DNA of 15,540 bases from Microbacteriaceae bacterium (GCA_025463615.1 JAODAU010000380.1:1-15540); one strand, 5' to 3'. Positions 1-6,829 are shown, counted from the first letter of the stretch. The notes: generated by a model from the sequence alone, not told the origin. Translations and numbers: made by a program.

Positions 1-120
1 CCCGGTCATGACCGTGCTCGCCGGATCGTCGGCCACGTTCGCCAACCCCTCCTGGGGAAGGTCGGGGTTGCCGAAGCTCGCCTGCTCGTGGTGCGGGGCC
101 GGAGGGTCGCTGGGGGTCAT
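1..120 (-). CDS. Partial CDS, N-terminal 40 residues of an unknown protein
   Basis: An open frame starts with ATG at 118-120 and runs off the left edge, so only 40 residues are visible. A good Shine-Dalgarno (GGAG, preceded by an A-run) lies 6 bases upstream on the minus strand, which supports this start. The visible part is Pro-, Asp- and Ala-rich (begins MTPSDPPAPHHEQASFG) with no signal peptide or membrane segment, and looks like a disordered N-terminus. It lies 32 bases downstream of the CDF transporter gene on the same strand, so co-transcription is likely. I do not recognise the family; the rest of the gene is needed. Confidence 0.6.
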   Translation of the reverse strand, partial: MTPSDPPAPHHEQASFGNPDLPQEGLANVADDPASTVMTG

Positions 121-152
121 CGAATGCTCCTTTTTTCTCTCGTGTGGGACCT

Positions 153-1091
153 TCAGTCGGTGGACGGCGCGGAGAGCGTCAGCAGCACGGCGGCGACGTG
201 GTCGCGCTTCGCGATGTCCCGCTGCGCCTGGCGCAGCCGAGGGGCCAGCTCGTGCTCGGGCAGGTCGCCCGCGAGGTCGACCGCGGCGATGATGAACACC
301 TGCTCCGGCCCGGTGAACTCGACGTGCAGGTACGTGACCCGCTCAATCGACGGGTGGGTGAGGATCTCGTCGCGGATGAAGTCGAACGTCTGCTGCGGCA
401 CGGTCTGCCCGATGAGAAAGCGCCGGTTGCGGTCGATCAGCACCAGCGCGACGATGCCGAGCAGCACGCCGACGAGGATCGACCCGATCGCATCGAACGC
501 CGCGATCCCGGTGAGCTGGTGCAGCAGCACCCCGAGGAACGCGATCAGCAGGCCGACGAGCGCCGCGGAATCCTCGGCGAACACGGCGCGCAGCGTGGGG
601 TTGGAGCTCTGCAGCACGTGCTCGAGCGTGCCGATCATGCGGCTCGACGCCATCCGCCGCGCCTCGCGCAGCGCGCGCAGGAACGAGATGCCCTCCAGCA
701 CGAACGAGAACGCGAGCACGAGGTACGCCACGAGGAACGCGCTCGCGGGCTCCGGATCCAGCAGCTCCTGGATGCCGTGCTGCACGCCCACCGCGGCCCC
801 GACCGCGAACAGGCCGACCGCCGCGAAGATCGACCAGACGTACGCCTCCTTGCCGAAGCCGAGCGGATGCCCGTCATCCGCCGCCCTCGCCGAGCGCCGC
901 TCCGCGACCAGCAGGAAGACCTCGTTGCCGGTGTCGGCCCACGAGTGCGCCGCCTCGGCGACGAGCGACGCAGACCCGGTGATCACGGCCGCGACCGTCT
1001 TCGCGATGGCGATCAGCAGGTTCGCCCCGAATGCGATCACAACCGTGAGCACGGCGGCGACCCGGTTGCTGGCGGTGCTCTCGCTGGTCAC
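153..1091 (-). CDS. Cation diffusion facilitator family transporter, ZnT9-like
   Basis: A 312-residue membrane protein of the cation diffusion facilitator (CDF) family, which usually exports divalent metals (Zn, Fe, Mn, Co) by proton antiport. It has about six hydrophobic segments between residues 10 and 220 and a soluble C-terminal domain (about 230-312). TM2 carries the HxxxD pair (His49, Asp53, in HSWADTGNE), followed by HPLGFGKEAYVWS. The second metal pair expected in TM5 is replaced by a FAEDSAALVG stretch (Glu173, Asp174), as I recall from SLC30A9/ZnT9-type members. The start is GTG at 1089-1091. No Shine-Dalgarno is visible, and a -10-like TAACGT lies six bases upstream, so the mRNA may be leaderless. 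Metal specificity cannot be read from the sequence. Confidence 0.9.
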   Translation of the reverse strand: MTSESTASNRVAAVLTVVIAFGANLLIAIAKTVAAVITGSASLVAEAAHSWADTGNEVFLLVAERRSARAADDGHPLGFGKEAYVWSIFAAVGLFAVGAAVGVQHGIQELLDPEPASAFLVAYLVLAFSFVLEGISFLRALREARRMASSRMIGTLEHVLQSSNPTLRAVFAEDSAALVGLLIAFLGVLLHQLTGIAAFDAIGSILVGVLLGIVALVLIDRNRRFLIGQTVPQQTFDFIRDEILTHPSIERVTYLHVEFTGPEQVFIIAAVDLAGDLPEHELAPRLRQAQRDIAKRDHVAAVLLTLSAPSTD

Positions 1092-1097
1092 GGTCCA

Positions 1098-1103
1098 ACG
1101 TTA
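1098..1103 (-). promoter_or_regulatory. Candidate -10 element of the CDF gene (leaderless)
   Basis: The minus strand reads TAACGT (TAnnnT) exactly six bases before the GTG start of the CDF gene, placing transcription start at or next to the start codon. No convincing -35 is visible. Confidence 0.4.
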
Positions 1104-1115
1104 GGCGACGCGCGG

Positions 1116-1121
1116 TAGTCT
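1116..1121 (+). promoter_or_regulatory. Candidate -10 element, divergent from the CDF promoter
   Basis: TAGTCT on the plus strand is followed by six bases and GTG at 1128. It sits 12 bases from the divergent TAACGT, so the -35 zone of each promoter would overlap the other. It may drive the tiny ORF at 1128 and/or the FBP gene at 1269. Confidence 0.35.
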
Positions 1122-1127
1122 TGGTTC

Positions 1128-1205
1128 GTGAGTTACTCCCCCGCCATCTCTACGCCCATCGGGCGATCGGGGGTCGTCGGCGTCTTCTTCGCCGGCACAA
1201 GGTAG
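1128..1205 (+). CDS. Possible 25-residue leaderless ORF
   Basis: A GTG at 1128-1130, six bases after the -10-like TAGTCT, opens a frame of 25 residues (starts MSYSPAISTPIGRS) that ends at TAG 1203-1205. Most codons end in G or C, but that is weak support at this length and base composition. It lies 63 bases upstream of the FBP gene on the same strand, so it could be a leader peptide, a small protein or chance. I do not recognise it. The opposite strand of this stretch is also open, which further lowers confidence. Confidence 0.2.
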   Translation: MSYSPAISTPIGRSGVVGVFFAGTR

Positions 1206-1268
1206 TCGCCGACTTCGACGAATTTCCGCCCGCGCTCGCGCGCGGACACTATCGATTGGTGACCCACA

Positions 1269-1760
1269 ATGCTCAAGCTCGACGAAAAAACCATCCGCTC
1301 ATCCCTCGTCAACGCGTCCCGGCGCGAGGCGAACGAGCTCACCCTGCCCGCCGACTTCGACGCCCTCGACTGGGAGTCGCTCGACTACCTCGGCTGGCGT
1401 GACCGCAAGTACGCCCGCCGCGCGTACGCGATCGTGCCGTTGGCCGAGGGCCCGGTCGGCATCATGCTGACCCAGGCCGAGGCATCCCCGCGCTCCCGCG
1501 CCCAGTGCTCGTGGTGCCAGGACGTGAGCCTGCCCAACGACGTGCTGTTCTTCAGCGCGCGCCGCACCGGGCCGGAGGGGCGCCGCGGCGATACCGTCGG
1601 CACGCTGGTCTGCGCCGACTTCGAGTGCTCGGCGAACGTGCGGCGCCCGCCGCGCGTGGCCTACCTCGGCTTCGACGTCGAGGCGGCACGTGATGCGCGC
1701 ATCGACGCCCTGCGCCAGAACACGGCCGCCTTCGCGCGCGGACTGGTACGTGCGGCCTGA
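1269..1760 (+). CDS. FBP domain-containing protein (treble-clef zinc finger, EF-G-binding family)
   Basis: A 163-residue protein matching the actinobacterial group that carries the C-terminal domain of EF-G-binding (FusB/FBP-type) proteins. Four cysteines form the zinc site: Cys80 and Cys83 (CSWCQD), Cys115 and Cys120 (CADFEC), followed by the typical SANVRRPPR stretch. Known FusB-family members bind elongation factor G and release it from stalled ribosomes. Stand-alone actinobacterial versions are untested, so fusidic acid resistance should not be assumed. ATG 1269 was chosen because the family similarity starts immediately after it (MLKLDEKTIRSSLVNASRRE). There is no strong Shine-Dalgarno; a -10-like CACTAT at 1247-1252 would give a leader of only about ten bases. 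Confidence 0.88.
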   Translation: MLKLDEKTIRSSLVNASRREANELTLPADFDALDWESLDYLGWRDRKYARRAYAIVPLAEGPVGIMLTQAEASPRSRAQCSWCQDVSLPNDVLFFSARRTGPEGRRGDTVGTLVCADFECSANVRRPPRVAYLGFDVEAARDARIDALRQNTAAFARGLVRAA

Positions 1761-1761
1761 C

Positions 1762-1785
1762 CGTGTGAGGGGTTTTGCCCACACG
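1762..1785 (+). terminator. Weak stem-loop after the FBP gene
   Basis: CGTGTG at 1762-1767 and CACACG at 1780-1785 pair just after the FBP stop codon, with GGG/CCC able to extend the stem inside. Four Ts lie in the loop rather than after the stem, so this is not a textbook intrinsic terminator. Confidence 0.25.
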
Positions 1786-1848
1786 CTCGCGGCGAATGGC
1801 GCGAACGTTGGGGGGTGACCCGGATGCCGCGGCGGCGGTGTCGCGAGA

Positions 1849-1888
1849 GGGTCGGGGCGGACGCACTCCGAGGCGCCCGCTCCGACCC
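1849..1888 (+). other. 12-bp stem-loop just upstream of the epoxide hydrolase ribosome binding site
   Basis: GGGTCGGGGCGG (1849-1860) pairs with CCGCTCCGACCC (1877-1888) over 12 positions with one G-U pair and a 16-base loop. Its 3' arm ends two bases before the Shine-Dalgarno GAAGGA (1891-1896). It has no trailing T-run, so a role in mRNA stability or control of translation fits better than termination. High GC makes long stems commoner by chance. Confidence 0.35.
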
Positions 1889-1903
1889 CCGAAGGACACG
1901 ATG

Positions 1904-3124
1904 ATGACCATCTCCGACACGCACCCCGGCACCGCCACGACCGACGATCCGAACGGCATCCGGCCGTTCACCGTCGACATTCCCCAGGCCGACCTCGACG
2001 ACCTGAAGCAGCGGATCCGCGCCGCACGACTACCGGAGAAGGAACTCGTGCCGGACGCCACGCAGGGCGTTCAGCTCGACGTGGTCAGCGCGCTGGCCGA
2101 CTACTGGGCGAACGAGCACGACTGGCGCGCGGTGGAGTCGAGGCTGCGCGACCTGCCGCAGTTCGTGACGAACATCGACGGCCTCGACATCCACTTCATC
2201 CACGTGCGCTCCAAGCACGACGACGCGCTGCCGATGATCGTCACCCACGGCTGGCCCGGCTCGGTGATCGAGCAGCTGAAGATCATCGAACCGCTGACGA
2301 ACCCGACGGCGAACGGGGCGGATGCCTCCGACGCGTTCCACCTCGTGATCCCGTCGCTGCCCGGCCACGGCTTCTCGGGCAAGCCCGACGCCACCGGCTG
2401 GGACCCGATCCGCATCGCGCGGGCCTGGGTCGAGCTGATGAGCCGGCTCGGGTACGACCGCTACGTCGCCCAGGGCGGCGACTGGGGCAACGCCGTCACG
2501 GAGCAGATGGCGCTGCTGACGCCTCCGGGGCTGGTCGGCATCCACACGAACATGCCCGCGACCGTGCCGGACAGCATCCAGGCGGCCCTGACCGCCGGCG
2601 ACCCGCCGCCCGCCGACCTGTCGGCCGAGGAGCGCGGCGCGTGGGACCAGCTCGCCACCTTTTACGCGCACGGCCTGGGTTACGCGAACGAGATGGCGAA
2701 CCGACCCCAGACGCTGTACGGGCTCGCCGACTCCCCCGTGGGCCTCGCCGCCTGGATGCTGGACCACGACGCCGCGAGCTACGAGATGATCGCCCGGGTC
2801 TTCCGCGGCGGCTCGGAGGGGCTCTCGCGCGACGACGTGCTCGACAACGTGACGCTGTACTGGCTCACCAACACGGCCGTCTCGTCGGCCCGGCTGTACT
2901 GGGAGAGCAAGCTCGGGTTCTTCCAGCCCAAGGGCGTGACGATCCCGGTGGCCGTCACCGTCTTCCCGGATGAGATCTACGCGGCGCCGAGGAGCTGGGC
3001 GACGCAGGCGTACCCCAACCTGATCCACTTCAACCGCGTCGACCGCGGCGGCCACTTCGCGGCCTGGGAGCAGCCCGAGCTGTTCACGCAGGAGATGCGC
3101 GCGGCGTTCCGGTCGCTGAGGTGA
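1904..3124 (+). CDS. Epoxide hydrolase with N-terminal EHN domain
   Basis: A 406-residue alpha/beta hydrolase of the microsomal/juvenile-hormone epoxide hydrolase type, which opens epoxides to diols through an Asp-ester intermediate. The EHN domain covers about 20-130 (RPFTVDIPQADLDDLKQRI). The oxyanion motif is HGWPGS (115-120), the nucleophile Asp193 (GGDWGN), the base His384 (GGHFAAWEQP), and Asp356 or Glu357 is the likely acid partner. Tyrosines at 319 and 332 are candidates for epoxide activation. Length is normal for the family and the triad looks complete. An upstream in-frame ATG at 1775 would add an Arg/Pro-rich tail, so I prefer ATG 1904, seven bases after GAAGGA; ATG 1901 is equally in frame. 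It is the first gene of a three-gene operon. The natural substrate is unknown. Confidence 0.92.
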   Translation: MTISDTHPGTATTDDPNGIRPFTVDIPQADLDDLKQRIRAARLPEKELVPDATQGVQLDVVSALADYWANEHDWRAVESRLRDLPQFVTNIDGLDIHFIHVRSKHDDALPMIVTHGWPGSVIEQLKIIEPLTNPTANGADASDAFHLVIPSLPGHGFSGKPDATGWDPIRIARAWVELMSRLGYDRYVAQGGDWGNAVTEQMALLTPPGLVGIHTNMPATVPDSIQAALTAGDPPPADLSAEERGAWDQLATFYAHGLGYANEMANRPQTLYGLADSPVGLAAWMLDHDAASYEMIARVFRGGSEGLSRDDVLDNVTLYWLTNTAVSSARLYWESKLGFFQPKGVTIPVAVTVFPDEIYAAPRSWATQAYPNLIHFNRVDRGGHFAAWEQPELFTQEMRAAFRSLR

Positions 3125-4065
3125 GCGCGGCGCTGGGCCCGGTGCGCCAGGTCGAGGCGGGCGAGCTGGAGGTCGGGGTCGCCGACCTCGGGCCCGCGGA
3201 CGGCACCGCGGTGCTTCTGCTGCACGGCTGGCCGTACTCCATCGACGCCTACGCCGAAGTCGCCCCCATGCTGGCGGATGCCGGCTACCGGGTGCTCGTG
3301 CCCTCTCTCCGCGGCTACGGCAGCACCCGCTTTCTCTCGGAGGCGAGCCGCCGCAACGGCCAGCAGGCGGTGTTCGCGGCCGACGCGCTCGCCCTGCTCG
3401 ACGCCCTCGGCATCGAACGCGCGATCGTGGCGGGGTTCGACTGGGGGGCGAGGACCGCCAGCATCCTCGCCGCCCTCTGGCCGGAACGCTGCATCGGGCA
3501 CGTGGCGGTGAGCGGCTACCTCGTCGGCAGCCAGGCGGCGAACGCGGCGCCGCTGCCCCCGGCGGCCGAACTCGCCTGGTGGTACCAGTTCTACTTCGCC
3601 ACCGAGCGCGGGCGGGCGGGCTACGACGCCAACCGGAGGGACTTCGCCCGGCTCATCTGGACCTCGGCGTCCCCGCAGTGGGGCTTCGACGACGCGACGT
3701 TCGACCGCAGCGCCGCCGCCTTCGACAATCCCGACCACGTGGAGATCGTGATCCAGAACTATCGCTGGCGCCTCGGCCTCGTGCAGGGCGCGCCGGAGTT
3801 CGACGAGGTCGAGAGGCGCCTCGCCGCCCGGCCGACCATCGCGGTGCCCACGATCACCCTCGAGGGCGACGCCAACGGCGCCCCGCACCCCGACGCCGCC
3901 GCGTACCGCTCCCTGTTCGTGGGCCCATACGAACACCGGGTGGCCACGGGCGGCGTCGGCCACAACCTTCCGCAGGAGGCACCGCGGTTCTTCGCGGAGG
4001 CGGTGATGGACGTGGACCGGCTGGCTCAGGCATCCACCCGGGCGGCGCAGTCCGATGGCCGCTGA
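3121..4065 (+). CDS. Alpha/beta hydrolase, epoxide hydrolase-like
   Basis: A 314-residue alpha/beta hydrolase without an EHN domain. It shows HGWPYS (35-40), an Asp nucleophile in GFDWGA (Asp107), an acid Asp250 (EGDANGAPH) and base His281 (GVGHNLPQEAP). Asp instead of Ser at the nucleophile elbow places it with epoxide hydrolases and haloalkane dehalogenases rather than esterases. The HGWP oxyanion motif favours epoxide hydrolase. It starts at GTG 3121, whose GTGA overlaps the stop of the preceding gene by four bases, indicating translational coupling. The two enzymes differ in architecture, so they are not a recent duplication and may act on different or successive substrates. Confidence 0.88.
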   Translation: MSAALGPVRQVEAGELEVGVADLGPADGTAVLLLHGWPYSIDAYAEVAPMLADAGYRVLVPSLRGYGSTRFLSEASRRNGQQAVFAADALALLDALGIERAIVAGFDWGARTASILAALWPERCIGHVAVSGYLVGSQAANAAPLPPAAELAWWYQFYFATERGRAGYDANRRDFARLIWTSASPQWGFDDATFDRSAAAFDNPDHVEIVIQNYRWRLGLVQGAPEFDEVERRLAARPTIAVPTITLEGDANGAPHPDAAAYRSLFVGPYEHRVATGGVGHNLPQEAPRFFAEAVMDVDRLAQASTRAAQSDGR

Positions 4066-5083
4066 CCGGCTGTTCCGCTCGGTGGCGAACCGGCTCGCAG
4101 GCGACGACCGCGTGCTGCCGGACGAGGGGCGGCTGGCGTCGTTCGACCGGGCGACCTCCTGGATCAACTCGCCGCCGCTGTCCGCCGCCGACCTCAGGGG
4201 CCGTGTGGTGCTCGTCGACTTCTGGACATACACCTGCGTCAACTGGCTCCGCACGGCGCCGTACCTGCGCGCCTGGAGCGCGAAGTATGCGGATGCCGGG
4301 CTCACCGTGATCGGCGTGCACACACCCGAGTTCGGCTTCGAGGGCGAGCTCGTGAACGTCGAAGCGCACACCCGGGAACTCGGGATCGAGTATCCCGTGG
4401 CCGTCGACAGCGACTACGGCGTATGGAACGACTTCGCGAACCACTACTGGCCGGCCCTGTACCTCGCCGACGCGAACGGCCGCGTGCGGTACCACCACTT
4501 CGGCGAAGGCGAGTACCCCATGACGGAGATGGCGATCCAGCAGCTGCTGGTCGAGTCGGGCGCCACCGGCCTCGACACGAGCCTGGTGTCGGTGACACCG
4601 GAGGGACTCGAGGTCACGGCGGACTGGGAGACCCTGCGCTCCCCCGAGACCTACGTCGGCTACGGGCAGAGCAGCGGCTTCGCCTCGGAGGACCGCGCAC
4701 TCTACGACCGCCCGCACGAGTATGTCGCCCACGACTCGCTGCGCCTCAACGAGTGGGACCTCTCCGGCGACTGGACGGTCGCGCGGCACGCGGCGGTGTT
4801 GGGCGCGGCGGGCGGCAAGATCTCGTTCGCCTTCCACGCGCGGGACGCGAACCTCGTCATGGGTCCGGGGGCCGCGCCCGGCGGCATCCCGTTCCGCGTG
4901 TTCCTCGACGGGCGCCAAGTCGCCGACGCTCGAGGCACGGATGTCAGGGCCGACGGCACCGGCATCGTCGATGGCCCCGGCACGTACCAGCTCGTGCGCC
5001 AGCGCGGACCGATCGAGGATCGCGTGCTCGAGCTGGAGTTCGACGCCCCGGGCCTCGAGGCCTACTGCTTCACCTTCGGCTAG
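4055..5083 (+). CDS. DipZ-like redoxin, soluble, with CxxW active site
   Basis: A 342-residue protein resembling the soluble part of DipZ: a thioredoxin/redoxin fold (about 40-170) followed by a beta-rich DipZ-type C-terminal domain (about 195-342). It lacks the CcdA-like membrane domain and any signal peptide, so it should be cytoplasmic. The active-site region reads FWTYTCVNWLRT: Cys61 is kept but the second cysteine of CxxC is Trp64, leaving a single thiol there. The cis-proline position appears as YWPALYL (Pro133). HTPEFGFE (89-96) is typical of the family. Disulfide reduction by the usual two-cysteine mechanism is unlikely; peroxidase-like, glutathione/mycothiol-dependent or binding roles are possible. 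ATG 4055 overlaps the upstream gene by 11 bases, so it belongs to the hydrolase operon. Confidence 0.85.
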   Translation: MAADRLFRSVANRLAGDDRVLPDEGRLASFDRATSWINSPPLSAADLRGRVVLVDFWTYTCVNWLRTAPYLRAWSAKYADAGLTVIGVHTPEFGFEGELVNVEAHTRELGIEYPVAVDSDYGVWNDFANHYWPALYLADANGRVRYHHFGEGEYPMTEMAIQQLLVESGATGLDTSLVSVTPEGLEVTADWETLRSPETYVGYGQSSGFASEDRALYDRPHEYVAHDSLRLNEWDLSGDWTVARHAAVLGAAGGKISFAFHARDANLVMGPGAAPGGIPFRVFLDGRQVADARGTDVRADGTGIVDGPGTYQLVRQRGPIEDRVLELEFDAPGLEAYCFTFG

Positions 5084-5087
5084 CCGC

Positions 5088-5963
5088 TCAGACCACGCCG
5101 TGCCGCAGCGCGAACGCCGTCGCCTCGCTGCGCCGCGCGACCCCGATCTTGCGATAGACGCTGGTGATGTGCCGCTCCACGGTGCGGTCGCTGAGCCACA
5201 TCACCCCGGCGATCTCCTTGTTGCTGAGCCCCTGCGCCAGAAGGCCCAACACCTCGACCTCTCGGCGGGTCAGCGGCAGGGCGTTGGGTCGCGCGACGGG
5301 GTCGTGCACCCGGACAGTCGCGTTCTCGACCCGGGGCGGATCGGGCACCACGGCGTGCGGCGCCCCGTCATGCACGCGGCGCACGATCGACGCGAGCGAA
5401 CTCTCGACGTCCTCCGTGAGCGCGTGCAGCAGCTCGCCCTGCTGCGCCAGCGCGGTCTCGGCGGCCACGCGCGCGGCGTGCTCGCGGGCGAGTCGGCGCG
5501 CGGTGTGCACGGCGATCGCGCCCTGGCTGATGGCGATGCGCAGGAGCCGCGTCTCGGCCGCCGTCGGGAAGGTGCTCCGCGCGGCGGACACCAGCACGAG
5601 CCCGGTCTCCCACGGCAGCGCGAGCGGCACGATCGTCACCCGCATCGCGGCGGGGCCGTCGCCCACCGTCACCGTCGCGATGCCCGAGGCGCCGGTCTCG
5701 CGCAGCGAGCGAACGAACTCGGTCGGAACGGCAGGCCCGGACGGTCGCCAGGTCTCCAGCGGCGCGCCGCCATCCGGGTCGTTGAAGCAGACGTAGGCGC
5801 CGTCCAGCCGCAGCACGCCGAACAGCACGCTGAGCAGGCCGCTCGCGATCTCGGCCGGCTCGTGGTCCACCCACAGCGCTGGCAGGGCGAGCAGGGCGCC
5901 CATGTCCCGCAGCGATCGTCGTGCGTCCGTGGCGTCGTCGTCAGCAATCACGGCGCGCACCAC
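5088..5963 (-). CDS. GAF-LuxR family transcriptional regulator
   Basis: A 291-residue regulator with a GAF-like sensory region (about 25-165), a helical linker (about 155-195) and a C-terminal LuxR/GerE helix-turn-helix (about 228-291: LTRREVEVLGLLAQGLSNKE, then a recognition helix around LSDRTVERHITSVYRKIG). No phosphoacceptor receiver domain is present despite an N-terminus (VRAVIADDD) that superficially recalls one. The start is uncertain: GTG 5963, GTG 5960, GTG 5951 and ATG 5903 are in frame, and similarity begins near residue 17. It ends four bases from the end of the redoxin gene on the opposite strand. Its ligand and targets are unknown; the adjacent hydrolase-redoxin operon is a plausible target by proximity only. 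Confidence 0.85.
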   Translation of the reverse strand: MVRAVIADDDATDARRSLRDMGALLALPALWVDHEPAEIASGLLSVLFGVLRLDGAYVCFNDPDGGAPLETWRPSGPAVPTEFVRSLRETGASGIATVTVGDGPAAMRVTIVPLALPWETGLVLVSAARSTFPTAAETRLLRIAISQGAIAVHTARRLAREHAARVAAETALAQQGELLHALTEDVESSLASIVRRVHDGAPHAVVPDPPRVENATVRVHDPVARPNALPLTRREVEVLGLLAQGLSNKEIAGVMWLSDRTVERHITSVYRKIGVARRSEATAFALRHGVV

Positions 5964-6029
5964 CGGTGCAGGCCGTCCACGATCCCGGTTGACTGGCTGC
6001 CAGCTGCCATCCTGCGTCTCGATCCACGA

Positions 6030-6044
6030 GTCGGGTACTCCGAC
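6030..6044. other. Small inverted repeat in the divergent LuxR/TOPRIM intergenic region
   Basis: GTCGG (6030-6034) and CCGAC (6040-6044) flank GTACT in the 154-base gap between the divergent regulator and TOPRIM genes. It could be an operator but is too short to claim. The rest of this gap shows no gene or RNA that I recognise. Confidence 0.2.
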
Positions 6045-6105
6045 GTCTGCAGGCTATTCCCTGTTCACACGCGGGCACAATGACCGGCGCGCACGCCCCA
6101 TCCGC

Positions 6106-6111
6106 AAGACT
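6106..6111 (+). promoter_or_regulatory. Candidate -10 element of the TOPRIM gene (leaderless)
   Basis: AAGACT lies exactly six bases before ATG 6118, the spacing expected for transcription beginning at the start codon. No Shine-Dalgarno precedes the ATG. ATGACC at 6080-6085 is a poor -35 at 20 bases. Confidence 0.35.
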
Positions 6112-6117
6112 GGGGCC

Positions 6118-6771
6118 ATGGACGACATGGCCCGGTTCCGCGACGCGGCCGTCGTGTGGGCCGCGGCGGGCCCGGGGGCGGATGCCGCGGCCGGGGTCGC
6201 GCGCACCCTCGCCGGTCGCGTCCGCACCGTCATCCTTGTCGAGGGTCCGAGCGACGCCGTCGCGGTCGAGGCGCTGGCCGCCCGTTCGGGCCGCGACTTC
6301 CCGGGCGAACGGGTCGCCGTCGTGCCCGTGGGCGGGGCGACCGCCGTGCGGCGGTTCCTCGAGCCGTTCGGGCCGCGCGGGCTGGACCTGCGGCTCGCGG
6401 GCCTCGTGGACGCGGCCGAGGAGCGCTTCTACCGGCAGGCCGTGCAGGGGTCGGACCGGCATCCGGAGCTCACCCGCGACGAGATGGAGCAGCTCGGGTT
6501 CTTCGTCTGCGTCGCCGACCTGGAGGACGAGCTGATCCGCGCGATCGGCACCGAACGCGTGATCGAGGTCGTCGCCGGGGAGGGCCAGGCGAAGGCGCTC
6601 CGCACGTTCCGCAACCAGCCGGCCCAGCGCGAGCGCACGCTCGAGCAGCAGCTGCACCGCTTCATGGGAACGATGAGCGGTCGCAAGTCGCGCTACGCCG
6701 CGGCGCTGGCCGGCGTCGTGGAGCTTGACCGCATCCCGCGCCCGATCGCGGGGCTGCTGCGATTCGTCTGA
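6118..6771 (+). CDS. Stand-alone OLD-type TOPRIM domain protein
   Basis: A 217-residue protein made almost entirely of a TOPRIM domain like the nuclease half of OLD-family endonucleases. The metal-binding Glu is in VILVEGPSDAVAVEAL (Glu42), followed by VAVVPVGGATAVRRFL and an acidic strand end LRLAGLVDAAEE (Asp98). A second acidic cluster is CVADLEDELIRAIG (134-138), and the C-terminal FMGTMSGRKSRYA block (183-193) is typical of the OLD TOPRIM. The usual N-terminal ABC-type ATPase is absent here and not encoded next to it. Databases often label such proteins ATP-dependent endonuclease, which overstates what is seen. Likely a metal-dependent nuclease or nucleotidyl-transfer fold of unknown role. 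ATG 6118 is favoured over upstream extension because a promoter-like element lies just before it. Confidence 0.82.
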   Translation: MDDMARFRDAAVVWAAAGPGADAAAGVARTLAGRVRTVILVEGPSDAVAVEALAARSGRDFPGERVAVVPVGGATAVRRFLEPFGPRGLDLRLAGLVDAAEERFYRQAVQGSDRHPELTRDEMEQLGFFVCVADLEDELIRAIGTERVIEVVAGEGQAKALRTFRNQPAQRERTLEQQLHRFMGTMSGRKSRYAAALAGVVELDRIPRPIAGLLRFV

Positions 6772-6781
6772 GGCCCTGCAC

Positions 6782-6787
6782 TATTCT
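6782..6787 (+). promoter_or_regulatory. Candidate -10 element of the GGDEF gene
   Basis: TATTCT, a good TAnnnT match, lies 11-16 bases after the TOPRIM stop codon and would give a leader of about 36 bases containing the GGAAGG ribosome binding site. No clear -35 is visible, so read-through from the TOPRIM gene is also possible. Confidence 0.35.
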
Positions 6788-6829
6788 CTGAAGTGGGAAT
6801 CAGGCCCACCCACGGAAGGCGCGTGCACA

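Noticed and set aside
1133..1342. 69-codon minus-strand frame overlapping the FBP gene start
   Set aside because: It overlaps a confident gene by 74 bases, has no ribosome binding site or recognisable motif, and ends inside the divergent promoter region.
1269..1760. Calling the FBP gene a fusidic acid resistance determinant
   Set aside because: Only the zinc-finger family is recognisable; resistance activity is not established for stand-alone actinobacterial members.
1775..1903. N-terminal extension of the epoxide hydrolase from ATG 1775
   Set aside because: The 43 extra residues are Arg/Pro/Gly-rich, overlap the leader hairpin and lack a ribosome binding site, whereas GAAGGA precedes ATG 1904.
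5900..5963. LuxR protein N-terminus (VRAVIADDD) as a response-regulator receiver domain
   Set aside because: The match stops after nine residues. No phosphoacceptor Asp, Thr or Lys pattern follows; the region leads into a GAF-like domain and the start codon itself is uncertain.
6118..6771. Phage-defence system around the OLD-like TOPRIM
   Set aside because: No ATPase, helicase, toxin, restriction or other defence gene is adjacent; neighbours are signalling and transport genes.
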